In this document: positions 14,046 to 21,808 of the stretch, piece by piece | How positions within the stretch are numbered: the stretch's first letter is position 1 | Layout of the letters: every line of letters begins with the position of its first letter | Origin: DAOUVR01 sp034430535 | GTDB lineage: Bacteria > Chloroflexota > Dehalococcoidia > E44-bin15 | Assembly: GCA_964443325.1 (NCBI GenBank) | Contig: CAYUCL010000020.1 | Location: 1-38,743 of the forward strand | Reading direction: 5' to 3' | DNA: 38,743 bases | The notes under the pieces: generated by a model | Database searches by the model: none | Told to the model about the DNA's origin: nothing | The model's input: the letters and a program-made list of their open reading frames with translations, nothing else | Made by a program: the position numbers and the translations under genes

Positions 14046-17000
14046 ATGAAAGGTAAAATACCGAGAATAGTTATGGTGGTTGTAGCCCTGGTTATGGCGG
14101 TGAGCTTGGTGGCTGCTGCTGTGACTGTGGCTCCAACCACAGTTAGCGCTGCTACCGATAGGTGGTCGAGGCAGGACCTACCGACCACGAATAAATATCA
14201 GATGTTCCCCGACAGCAACATCTGGGACCTGACCGCGGCCGATGATGGCACGCTGTTCGCCCTGGTGGAAGATACCACCGGGCCTGTCGACATCATGGGC
14301 ATTGCTGGTCCCATGACCTGGGATGGTCTGCGCTGGGCCATCTTCCCCGACTACTCCGATGTGGCGCTGTTCAAGTCCACCGATGGTGGTTATACCTGGA
14401 CGCTGATGTGGCACATGCCTCGCACGGAGGCTGGAGCGCCTATCGCTGTTGTGCCCCAGCCGGGCTACGATGGCACCGATGCAGATAACCAGGTAATCTT
14501 CATAGCCACCGGCAGTCGCTACCAACCGGCTCTGGCCGCCAATCCACCTGCGACTGCTGTTGCTGGAGGTGCGAGCCAGGGTAACATCTACCGCTCGATG
14601 GGGAATGGTGGCAGCAGCTTCACCAGGATTACGCCGAGGTGTCCAGCGGTCACTACCCTGCCTGTTGGTGGCACCATCACATCGATCGATGTTGCTGAGA
14701 ACATGGGCGATGGCTGTTGTCCAGGGGAGTACGTGGTGGTGGTTGGCGTATCCAGCTTGAACCTCGGTGTTGGTCTGGGTGAGGGCGTGTATACGTGGAA
14801 CAAGGACGGCGTCTCCATATGGGTTGACATGCAGGTGTCAAACGACCTTCCGCCGTCGCCCTTCCCGGGGACACTGCCAGCGGGCAATGGAATGGATGTG
14901 ATACAGGTGATGTTTTCCCCTGACTACACCACTGATGGCCAGATCGTGGCGGTGCTGAACGACATCGCTGGTGTCGTCGGCTCCCCCGTGGGCATCTATG
15001 TGTGCTTCTGGGATGCGATCGATGGAGCGTGGGCTGGTGACCCCGACTCGCCGACCACTTCCCCACCTTTTGGACATGCGTGGAATGCCGATTACGCCGA
15101 TGCTGCCTGCATGGACGTGGCCGATGACCACACCAAGACCAGCGCCACAGTCTTTGTCGGCCTTGACGGCTGCAATCTTCCTCCACCTGTATGGCCTGCG
15201 CTTTGGGCTGCCAACAACGATGTGTGGCGCGTGCGCGGGCTGACCACGGTGAGTGGACCTTCCACCGCTACCGCGCTCGGCCTGTATGCGGTTCTCCAAG
15301 GGGTGCCAGGGGCACCCTTTCCTGGAGGTTTCATCTCCGACATCACCATCAAGGGGGCATTAGCTACGGGGGTAGCTTATGTTGGCTGTGAGTTCCCTGC
15401 TCGGGGCGTGTTTTGCCCTGGCCAGGCACAGGTGTGCAGCGGTGAAAATCTGACCGTCTGGCCGACCTGGTCGCCGGCGTTTAAACCGCCCTCGGGTGCG
15501 TGGCCGGTGCTGCTTGCTGAGGGCGATCTCATCATGGCGGCGGGCGGCGGCGATGGCTACACCATGAGCGGCGTTCATGCCATGAAGGACATATTCATTG
15601 CCAAGGTCTACAACGGCCGGGGCCTGCTCGACGACATTGCGGTGAGCGAGGACATACCCGGCTACGCAAGTCCCTGGGGCGGCACCTGGTGCCTGGTGGA
15701 GGCGGTGTACGAGGAGGTTTCGCCTGAATATGCTGAGGACGGCATCATCTATGTCGCCACCTTCAGCGAATGGATGCGCGACTACACTTTCAACACCTGG
15801 AACACTGATACGGTCCATCATGCCGGATTGAGCCTGTGGCGCTGGAAGCCCGGCGGGAGCTGGGAGCGCATCCTGGTGGACAGGCTGACCTTGCCCCTTA
15901 CCATGGGCATTCCGCCGATTGTTGGCTACGTTCAGTTTGCCGGCAAGCAGATGCTGACGAACGTTGGTACGAACATGTTCGTCAATGACTGGACCTGGGT
16001 GCCACGGGTGAGCCGCGACTTCTCCGGCGACCCGTACGTGTTCCTCCTCGGAGGGGTGGGCCTTACGACCTCAGTGATGCATGTGTGGGCGCAGGAGTTT
16101 TTATGGTACTCCCTGGACAAGGGCGATGCGTTTTTGTACGCGCAGCAGATGCCTATCGGCACCGTGAAAATCTTCGGAGCAAACCCTTGGCCAGGAGGTA
16201 CTGGTCTCAGCGAGACCGGTTGGTGGGTGCAGGACAACAACGTCATCTTCCTGGGCGATATGAACGGCTTCGTGTACAAGACCACCGACCGCGGTGCTAG
16301 CTGGACCGAAGGGGCGATCACTGCCCTTGGTCTGGAGGTGACCAGCATTGAGACATCGCCGATATACAGCGAGACTGGTGAGAGCGACAAGTGTTTACTG
16401 GTGGGAACCTTCAATGTTGGCGAGGGAGAATACACCCCTGAGCAGGTTATTCCTGGTAACAGTAAGCAGTTTCCTGGTACCGGTAAGATGGAGGTATGGA
16501 TCTCCCAGGACGGCGCCATAGCCGACCTGGAGAACGTTGGTGCCGAGATCAACACCGATCCCGGCCTCGGCTGGGGTCTCCCTCCTCTCGGCGGGACGGT
16601 GGTGAACTTCGATGCTGATTGGGGCGTCGAGTCCAGCCCTACCAACCGCTGGGTCTATGCCGCCGCAAGCGGCTGGCTAGACCGCTGGCAGCTCATCGGG
16701 CCGGGAGCTACCGAGCTCACACGCATCGACTATTCCGATATTAGCGTCTGCCGCACCGAGGTCAATCTGGACGAGCCATCGGCGAGCACCTGGGAGAAGA
16801 TGTGGGACGCTGACGACTTCAACGCTGAGGCGATAGCGCCTAAGCCACTGCCGTTTATGGTCTTTGGTCAAGATGTCTTCAGATTGGCGGTCATTAGCGA
16901 TCTGCGGATCGGGCATGAGGGCACCATCTATGCCCCCTTTGCCCTGGGGGATCATAGCTACAACTTTCCCGGTGTAAATCCGACGCCCAAGTTCCCGTTC

Positions 17001-17933
17001 TTTGGTCGCTTCACGCTGGGTGGGGTGCTGCGCTGTCTTGATGGCACGCAACCGACCACCGAGTGGAACGCGGTTGCTGGCCAGGACTATGGTCTGGGCC
17101 GCTGGGATGGGCTGTGGCTGGCGCGAGCCGTGCCTGGTAGCAACATCATTATCTCGCTGGGCTGGGACTGGCGTGAGTGGCGCTTCAAGCTGGCGACCTA
17201 TGATGACAACCTGTGCCAGGCTGGGCCGGATCTGATCTTACCTGACAATGGTGATACCAATGTTGGCGAGATAGTAGGGGAAGAGGTCAATGTCAAGCTC
17301 GAGTGGAAGGACATGTCCGAAGTCACCAGTGCCGCTGTTACTTACCAGTGGCAGGTGGATGGCGACGGTGGTTTCACTGCGCCTCTGCTTTACGATGACA
17401 TGACGACCGAGACCTTCGCTGAGCTTGCCGACCTGGAGAACGGCTTTGAGTACTTCTGGCGGGTGAGGGTGATTGAGCCGGTGTACAGCCCGTGGAGCGG
17501 GCCGAACTCCTTCACCACCACCATCACCGTCGAGCTGGGTGCGCCTATGCTTGAGAGCCCGGAGGCTGGTGCAGAGAACGTAGCGCTGGCGCCGATGTTC
17601 GAGTGGAGCTCTGTTGCCTGGGCTGACGATTACCACATTGAGGTGGCTACCGACTCGTCGTTCAGCAGTACGGTGATCGATGAGACCCTGAGTGCGCAGG
17701 CATATCAGCCTGCCTCGGACCTCGAAGAGAACACCACCTACTACTGGCGGGTGAAGGGTTCGAGTGCAACGCAAGATAGCGATTGGAGCGCGACTGGCAC
17801 CTTCACCACTGGACCTCCTCCTGCTGAGGAAGGAGCTGGAACCCCGGCATGGGTTTGGGTGGTGATTGTGATTGGTGCGATTCTGGCGATTGCGGTGATC
17901 GTGCTCATCGTGAGAACGAGGAGGCCGGTCTAA
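14046..17933 (+). CDS. S-layer-like BNR/Asp-box surface protein, second copy
   Basis: This 1295-residue paralogue of the preceding protein has the same order: signal peptide (about 1-36), Asp-box beta-propeller region (FKSTDGGYTW near 109-118 and YKTTDRGASW later), two fibronectin-III-like domains and a C-terminal membrane anchor (about 1267-1289). It is longer because of inserts in the propeller part, for example around residues 160-170, 380-390 and 795-815. Similarity is a mosaic: 335 bp at 16743-17077 match 11850-12184 without a visible difference, whereas central parts differ strongly. The ribosome site and start context are the same as in copy 1. A surface-layer or adhesive role is inferred from the architecture and family. 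Confidence 0.85.
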   Translation: MKGKIPRIVMVVVALVMAVSLVAAAVTVAPTTVSAATDRWSRQDLPTTNKYQMFPDSNIWDLTAADDGTLFALVEDTTGPVDIMGIAGPMTWDGLRWAIFPDYSDVALFKSTDGGYTWTLMWHMPRTEAGAPIAVVPQPGYDGTDADNQVIFIATGSRYQPALAANPPATAVAGGASQGNIYRSMGNGGSSFTRITPRCPAVTTLPVGGTITSIDVAENMGDGCCPGEYVVVVGVSSLNLGVGLGEGVYTWNKDGVSIWVDMQVSNDLPPSPFPGTLPAGNGMDVIQVMFSPDYTTDGQIVAVLNDIAGVVGSPVGIYVCFWDAIDGAWAGDPDSPTTSPPFGHAWNADYADAACMDVADDHTKTSATVFVGLDGCNLPPPVWPALWAANNDVWRVRGLTTVSGPSTATALGLYAVLQGVPGAPFPGGFISDITIKGALATGVAYVGCEFPARGVFCPGQAQVCSGENLTVWPTWSPAFKPPSGAWPVLLAEGDLIMAAGGGDGYTMSGVHAMKDIFIAKVYNGRGLLDDIAVSEDIPGYASPWGGTWCLVEAVYEEVSPEYAEDGIIYVATFSEWMRDYTFNTWNTDTVHHAGLSLWRWKPGGSWERILVDRLTLPLTMGIPPIVGYVQFAGKQMLTNVGTNMFVNDWTWVPRVSRDFSGDPYVFLLGGVGLTTSVMHVWAQEFLWYSLDKGDAFLYAQQMPIGTVKIFGANPWPGGTGLSETGWWVQDNNVIFLGDMNGFVYKTTDRGASWTEGAITALGLEVTSIETSPIYSETGESDKCLLVGTFNVGEGEYTPEQVIPGNSKQFPGTGKMEVWISQDGAIADLENVGAEINTDPGLGWGLPPLGGTVVNFDADWGVESSPTNRWVYAAASGWLDRWQLIGPGATELTRIDYSDISVCRTEVNLDEPSASTWEKMWDADDFNAEAIAPKPLPFMVFGQDVFRLAVISDLRIGHEGTIYAPFALGDHSYNFPGVNPTPKFPFFGRFTLGGVLRCLDGTQPTTEWNAVAGQDYGLGRWDGLWLARAVPGSNIIISLGWDWREWRFKLATYDDNLCQAGPDLILPDNGDTNVGEIVGEEVNVKLEWKDMSEVTSAAVTYQWQVDGDGGFTAPLLYDDMTTETFAELADLENGFEYFWRVRVIEPVYSPWSGPNSFTTTITVELGAPMLESPEAGAENVALAPMFEWSSVAWADDYHIEVATDSSFSSTVIDETLSAQAYQPASDLEENTTYYWRVKGSSATQDSDWSATGTFTTGPPPAEEGAGTPAWVWVVIVIGAILAIAVIVLIVRTRRPV

Positions 17934-17943
17934 TCGCTCTGAC

Positions 17944-17983
17944 CGTAGCCCTTCACCAGTGAAGGGCCACTCCTGTGGCTACG
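17944..17983. repeat. CGTAGCC palindrome with CCTTC/GAAGG core
   Basis: CGTAGCC and GGCTACG arms enclose CCCTTCAC/GTGAAGGG and a CCAC/GTGG end. It is a further outer frame around the same core hairpin used by other families. Confidence 0.6.
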
Positions 17984-17994
17984 ATAGAATATAG

Positions 17995-18029
17995 AAAGAG
18001 CCCCCCTTCTCAGAAGGGGGGCTCTTTTA
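17995..18029 (+). terminator. Intrinsic terminator of the second S-layer-like gene
   Basis: AAAGAGCCCCCCTTCT and AGAAGGGGGGCTCTTTT form a long perfect stem with a T tail. The rest of 18030-18178 holds a family G repeat (18071-18127) and nothing else recognisable. Confidence 0.9.
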
Positions 18030-18178
18030 TACCATTCCTCTTCCTTCTCACTGCCTCCCTATTTTTATGTCCCCTCTCCCTTGAAGGGGAGGGTTAGGGT
18101 GAGGGTGAAGGTGAGGTTGAGGGTATAAACGCTTCCCCCTCCCTCTGGCTTTCTCCGAACAGGGGTGGGGGATGACGT

Positions 18179-18829
18179 CTACCCGTGGTAGTCCAGAAGC
18201 ACCACGTGGGTCTCGTCGGGGAGGCTGGTTTTGGTTATGGAGAGCCTTCGCTGGGCAGCTAGATTGGCTTTTATCCCCATCTCCTTGAGGAAGTTATCCA
18301 CCGGGTCGAGCTTGAAGCGAAGCGCTTCGGTCTGGAAATGCATGGGGATGACGATCCTTGGCTGGAGCTGCCGTACCGTCTCTGCGGCAGTGGCGGCATC
18401 AATGGTGGAGACCCCGCCAACGGGCACCAGCAGCACATCAACACTGCTCATATCCTCCACCTGTCCCGAGGAAAGGGGATGGCCAAGGTCGCCAAGGTGG
18501 CAAAATATCACCTCGTCAATCTCAATGAGGTAGACGGTGTTCTTTCCTCTGACTGTCCCGCCTTCACTATCATGAAAGGTGCTGATACCGGTTATGAGAA
18601 CGCCTGAGATTTCATATTCACCTGGCCCATGAACAACCTTCGACACACCCTCGACGCCTGAAGCGAAGCCGTGCCCGGGGTGGGCATGGCTGCAGGTTAC
18701 GATGTTTGCTAGAGGCTTGCCCAGTGAGTAGCCAATGCTCTCACCATAGGGGTCGGTAAGGATGGTGGCATCCCTCCCCTTGATTATGAAACAGGAGTGA
18801 CCCAGCCAGGAGATATCGATCGCTATCAC
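18179..18829 (-). CDS. Metallo-beta-lactamase-fold metal-dependent hydrolase
   Basis: This 216-residue protein resembles the UPF0173-like branch of the metallo-beta-lactamase superfamily. It starts with WLGHSCFII, typical of the branch. The HxHxDH metal motif appears as HAHPGH (His48, His50, His53), with Gly52 in the Asp position. Later ligands are present: the FCHLGDLGH segment and the PMHFQTEA His near the C terminus. The substrate is unknown and the Asp-to-Gly change may alter metal binding. The start is a GTG with a poor ribosome site. It follows bioY by 23 nt on the same strand and is probably co-transcribed with it. Confidence 0.85.
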   Translation of the reverse strand: MIAIDISWLGHSCFIIKGRDATILTDPYGESIGYSLGKPLANIVTCSHAHPGHGFASGVEGVSKVVHGPGEYEISGVLITGISTFHDSEGGTVRGKNTVYLIEIDEVIFCHLGDLGHPLSSGQVEDMSSVDVLLVPVGGVSTIDAATAAETVRQLQPRIVIPMHFQTEALRFKLDPVDNFLKEMGIKANLAAQRRLSITKTSLPDETHVVLLDYHG

Positions 18830-18852
18830 CCCCTAGTTTGTGGCATTGGCCG

Positions 18853-19425
18853 TTATAGTCTGAACCTGTTTAGCAGCGCCCACCCGGATGGAAGTGCCAT
18901 CGCTGCCAGGGCGATCTTGAATAAATCCCCCGGGATGAATGGGTAGAGCCCTGCAGAGAGGACGGAGTTTGCCGGCACATAATGAACGAGCCAGGACAGG
19001 CCGAAGGCGTAGATCACGATGCTACCGATGACCATAGCAAACGCCGTGCTCCAGAAGCGGCGGTCCCAGCCCCGCTCGGCGAGGAAGCCTACTACGAAGG
19101 CAGCAGCCACGAAGCCAAAGAGATAGCCTCCGGTGGGACCCATGACATGAGCTATGCCCCCGTGCCATCCGGCAAATACGGGAGCGCCCAACGCTCCAGC
19201 GCTGAGGTAGGTAAGCTGGCTCAGCGCTCCACGTTTACTCCCCAGCAGGGCTCCAGCCAGCAGAACGGCGAAGGTTTGTCCTGAAATAGGAACAAGGCCG
19301 ATATAGAATGCGGCCTGTGCCGATAGGGCGGTAACAGCGCCGAAACTGAGGACGAGAAGAATGTCGCGCGCAATGGTGACCCGGGGAAAAAGCGCATCCA
19401 TCATAGTGAGGGCTTTTGTTTGCAT
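18853..19425 (-). CDS. bioY: Biotin transporter substrate-binding protein BioY
   Basis: BioY is the membrane S-component that binds biotin, working alone or with an energy-coupling-factor ATPase module. The 190-residue protein has about six hydrophobic segments and family signatures: GLVPISGQTFAVLLAGALLG (about residues 43-62), the LSAGALGAPVFAG segment, and GPTGGYLFGF, the hallmark of the family. The length is normal. AGGGAGGCAAGG precedes the ATG. No ecfA or ecfT gene is nearby, so energising proteins, if used, must be elsewhere. A promoter lies about 40 nt upstream, and no BirA-type operator was recognised. Confidence 0.95.
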   Translation of the reverse strand: MQTKALTMMDALFPRVTIARDILLVLSFGAVTALSAQAAFYIGLVPISGQTFAVLLAGALLGSKRGALSQLTYLSAGALGAPVFAGWHGGIAHVMGPTGGYLFGFVAAAFVVGFLAERGWDRRFWSTAFAMVIGSIVIYAFGLSWLVHYVPANSVLSAGLYPFIPGDLFKIALAAMALPSGWALLNRFRL

Positions 19426-19465
19426 TCCTTGCCTCCCTTCCGGTTTCCTAATAGAAGCTTTCCAA

Positions 19466-19495
19466 AGTATAACAAGGAAGATGCTCGATGGTCAA
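19466..19495 (-). promoter_or_regulatory. Promoter of bioY
   Basis: On the minus strand TTGACC (19495-19490) and TATACT (19471-19466) are 18 nt apart, about 40 nt before the bioY ATG. Confidence 0.6.
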
Positions 19496-19549
19496 CCCTT
19501 TGCCTCTCTCAAATAATTGGAATACTCCCTCCCCTGCATTTACGCTTCA

Positions 19550-19849
19550 TGTAGCGCGACCCTTTAGGGTCGCCCCCTCATGGCAAGGCTGAAGCCTCGC
19601 GCTACGTTATAAAAACCAACAGTTGAGTAGGGTGGGTGAAATCCTTCCGCAGAAGGGCTACACCCACCCTACAAATTTTGTTTGGGTAGGTTGGAGCATC
19701 TGCTCCAACCACGCCTGGTACAAATTTTTGAAATGAGGACTGAGGGAGTCCTCTCCCTCAGCTTTCGTGAAGGAATCCTTCAAAGAAGGACTTTCACGCC
19801 TCAGAAACAACTTATTGAACTGTAGGGGCGTTCAACTGACCGCCCCTAC
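19550..19849. repeat. Cluster of five repeats (families A, E, B, C, D) in the bioY-hrcA interval
   Basis: In order: family A (19550-19606, TGTAGCGCGACCC...GCTACG), family E (19627-19672, GTAGGGTGGGTG...CACCCACCCTAC), family B (19684-19718, ending in a divergent tail), family C (19734-19803) and a short family D variant (19822-19849, TGTAGGGGCG...CGCCCCTAC). Only 6-20 nt separate them. The D unit ends directly against the -35 box of the hrcA promoter. Confidence 0.8.
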
Positions 19850-19879
19850 TTGACAGAGCGAAGGGTAGAATGATAAATT
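19850..19879 (+). promoter_or_regulatory. Promoter of the hrcA-grpE-dnaK operon
   Basis: TTGACA (19850-19855) and TAAATT (19874-19879) are 18 nt apart. The CIRCE operator begins 7 nt after the -10 box and so would cover the transcription start. Confidence 0.6.
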
Positions 19880-19886
19880 ATTATTG

Positions 19887-19913
19887 TTAGCACTCGACCT
19901 GAGAGAGTGCTAA
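19887..19913 (+). promoter_or_regulatory. CIRCE operator (HrcA binding site)
   Basis: TTAGCACTC (19887-19895), a 9-nt spacer and GAGTGCTAA (19905-19913) match the CIRCE consensus perfectly. Established knowledge: HrcA bound here represses the heat-shock operon until stress titrates its chaperone. The GAGGAGGT ribosome site of hrcA begins 2 nt after the operator. Confidence 0.97.
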
Positions 19914-19928
19914 TCGAGGAGGTCAGGC

Positions 19929-20960
19929 TTGTTGACGGAGCGCAGAGAGAGCATCCTGGGGCTCATTATAGGTGAGTATGTGTTGGGGGCGAGCCCGGTG
20001 GCATCGGAGACGATTGCTCACAAGTCTAGGCTTGGGGTGAGCCCGGCCACCATTCGAAATGAGATGGCAGCCCTCGAGGAGGATGGCTATATCACTCGCC
20101 GCCATATCTCGGGGGGCGGCGTTCCCTCGGATAGGGGCTATCGATACTATGTTGAGTCCTTGATGACAGAGGAGGAGGTGCCGTTGGCGGAGCGGCGGAT
20201 GATTTCACATCTCTTCTTTCTCGTAGAGCGGGAGCTTGAGGAGTGGAATCGCCTCGCCGCCGCACTGCTTGCTCGTATGCTTAGCAGCGTGGCCATCGTT
20301 ACCTTTCCCAAGGCACCGCAGACCCGCTTCAAGCATCTCGAAATGGTAGCCCTTCAGGAGTTCCTTGCTATGCTCGTTCTCATTCTTCGTGAGGCCAGGC
20401 TCAAGCAACAGCTAATCGCCTTCGACGAGATGATATCGCAGGATGAGCTTACCGTTATTTCCAATAAGCTGAACGCCCAGTTCAATGGTCTAACCGGGTC
20501 GGAGATACTCGCTCGTAGTCCCCAGCTTTCAACACACGAGGAGCAAGTCAAGCTAGCGGTGGTGCAGATGATGGAGAGGGAGGATACACAGAGTTATGGG
20601 GAACTGTGTATTGAGGGGGTGCGCAACATGCTGAGCCAGCCCGAGTTTTCCAGCAGTGAAAAGATGCTGGGCCTGATGGATTTACTGGAACGGGGGAAGC
20701 TGGCGAGCTCGATCTTGCCTGAGGTGGTTGATGAAGATGGTGTTCAGGTGATAATCGGGGCGGAGAACAAGGAGGATGCCATGCGGGAGTGCAGCGTGGT
20801 ACTCGCCCGGTATGGCATTCCTGGTGAGGCCAGTGGCGCTCTTGGAGTGGTGGGTCCTACTCGAATGCCCTATGAAAGGGCGGTCTCCAGGGTGCGCTAT
20901 ATGGGGACGCTTATGAGCGACCTCCTCGCTCAGCTATACAGGGGACAAAAGGGGGAATAG
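19929..20960 (+). CDS. hrcA: Heat-inducible transcription repressor HrcA
   Basis: HrcA represses class I heat-shock genes by binding CIRCE. The 343-residue length is normal. The N-terminal winged helix includes LTERRESILGLIIGEYV, the recognition helix region LGVSPATIRNEMAALEEDGYI (about residues 35-55) and the wing with GGGVPSDRGYRYYV (about 61-74). The GAF-like core and the C-terminal GPTRMPYERAVSRVRYMG segment complete the family pattern. The start is TTG, 6 nt after GAGGAGGT; a second TTG follows immediately. A perfect CIRCE site in front predicts autoregulation of this hrcA-grpE-dnaK operon. Confidence 0.97.
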   Translation: MLTERRESILGLIIGEYVLGASPVASETIAHKSRLGVSPATIRNEMAALEEDGYITRRHISGGGVPSDRGYRYYVESLMTEEEVPLAERRMISHLFFLVERELEEWNRLAAALLARMLSSVAIVTFPKAPQTRFKHLEMVALQEFLAMLVLILREARLKQQLIAFDEMISQDELTVISNKLNAQFNGLTGSEILARSPQLSTHEEQVKLAVVQMMEREDTQSYGELCIEGVRNMLSQPEFSSSEKMLGLMDLLERGKLASSILPEVVDEDGVQVIIGAENKEDAMRECSVVLARYGIPGEASGALGVVGPTRMPYERAVSRVRYMGTLMSDLLAQLYRGQKGE

Positions 20961-20996
20961 CCTTTAACCAGCCTTTCATTGCGATTAGAATAAATT

Positions 20997-21169
20997 CTCC
21001 CTCCCTCGAGGGAGGGAGCCTTCCATGGAAGGAGAGGGAGGGGGAGGATTCCACCCTCACCCTTGCCCTCTCCCTTCAAGGGAGAGGGGGCGGCGGGGGT
21101 CTGGGGGATGTCCCCCAGATACATTTATCCCCCCTCTCCTTGAGGAGAGGGGGTTAGGGGGTAAGGTGA
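20997..21169. repeat. Family G repeats within the hrcA-grpE interval
   Basis: Several palindromes of the CTCCCTC/GAGGGAG type fill the gap inside the operon, including TTCCATGGAA at 21021-21030. The last 75 nt (21095-21169), with GGGGGTCTGGGGG and TCCTTGAGGA, recur almost unchanged at 24140-24212 beyond dnaK. Confidence 0.8.
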
Positions 21170-21214
21170 TCAATCCATATCATCCCATGGGGGGAAGCCG
21201 AAAGGGGTATATAG

Positions 21215-21808
21215 TTGAAGAAAAAAGGCCCTGCCTCTGAAGATGAGCAATCGCTCAATGATGAGCGGTCAGCGGTGGAGACAGAGGGTGAGGTGGCTGA
21301 GGAGGATGTCGAGTCGCTGAAGAAGACGCTTGCTGAGGTGGAGGAAAAGGCAGAGGGCTATCTTGCCAACTGGCAAAGGGCCCAGGCAGATTTCTTAAAC
21401 TTCAAGAAACGCGCCGAGCAGGAGCGAAGCGAGACGGTCAGGTTTGGCAATGCCATGCTTATCTTGAGCCTGCTTCCCGTGCTCGATGACCTGGAGCGGG
21501 CGCTGGACAGCGTCCCGGAAGACCTCGCCGAGGTTAGCTGGGTCGATGGCATCGGTCTTATCTACCGCAAGTTCAAGGCCGTTCTTGATGAGCACGGTGT
21601 TAGTGAGATAAAAGCCCTCGGCGAGCCTTTCGACCCTCACCTCCATGAGTCAATGCTCCTTGGTGAGGGGGAGGAGGGGAAGGTTGTTGAGGAGATACAG
21701 AAGGGTTATATTCTTCATGATCGGGTGATTCGTCCCACCAAGGTGAAGGTGGGCAAGGGGAAGGAAGAAATCTCTACGGAAGAACCACAGGAGGAGGACA
21801 ATGGCTAA
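21215..21808 (+). CDS. grpE: Nucleotide exchange factor GrpE
   Basis: GrpE is the homodimeric exchange factor that releases ADP from DnaK. The 197-residue protein starts with an acidic, low-complexity region (1-35). A long coiled coil follows (about 36-75) with YLANWQRAQADFLNFKKRAE, the family signature. The C-terminal beta domain contains GEPFDPHLHESM and GYILHDRVIRPTKVKV. The start is a TTG with AAAGGGG upstream. The gene overlaps dnaK by 8 nt, so translation is likely coupled. The 254-nt gap before it holds only family G repeats. Confidence 0.96.
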   Translation: MKKKGPASEDEQSLNDERSAVETEGEVAEEDVESLKKTLAEVEEKAEGYLANWQRAQADFLNFKKRAEQERSETVRFGNAMLILSLLPVLDDLERALDSVPEDLAEVSWVDGIGLIYRKFKAVLDEHGVSEIKALGEPFDPHLHESMLLGEGEEGKVVEEIQKGYILHDRVIRPTKVKVGKGKEEISTEEPQEEDNG

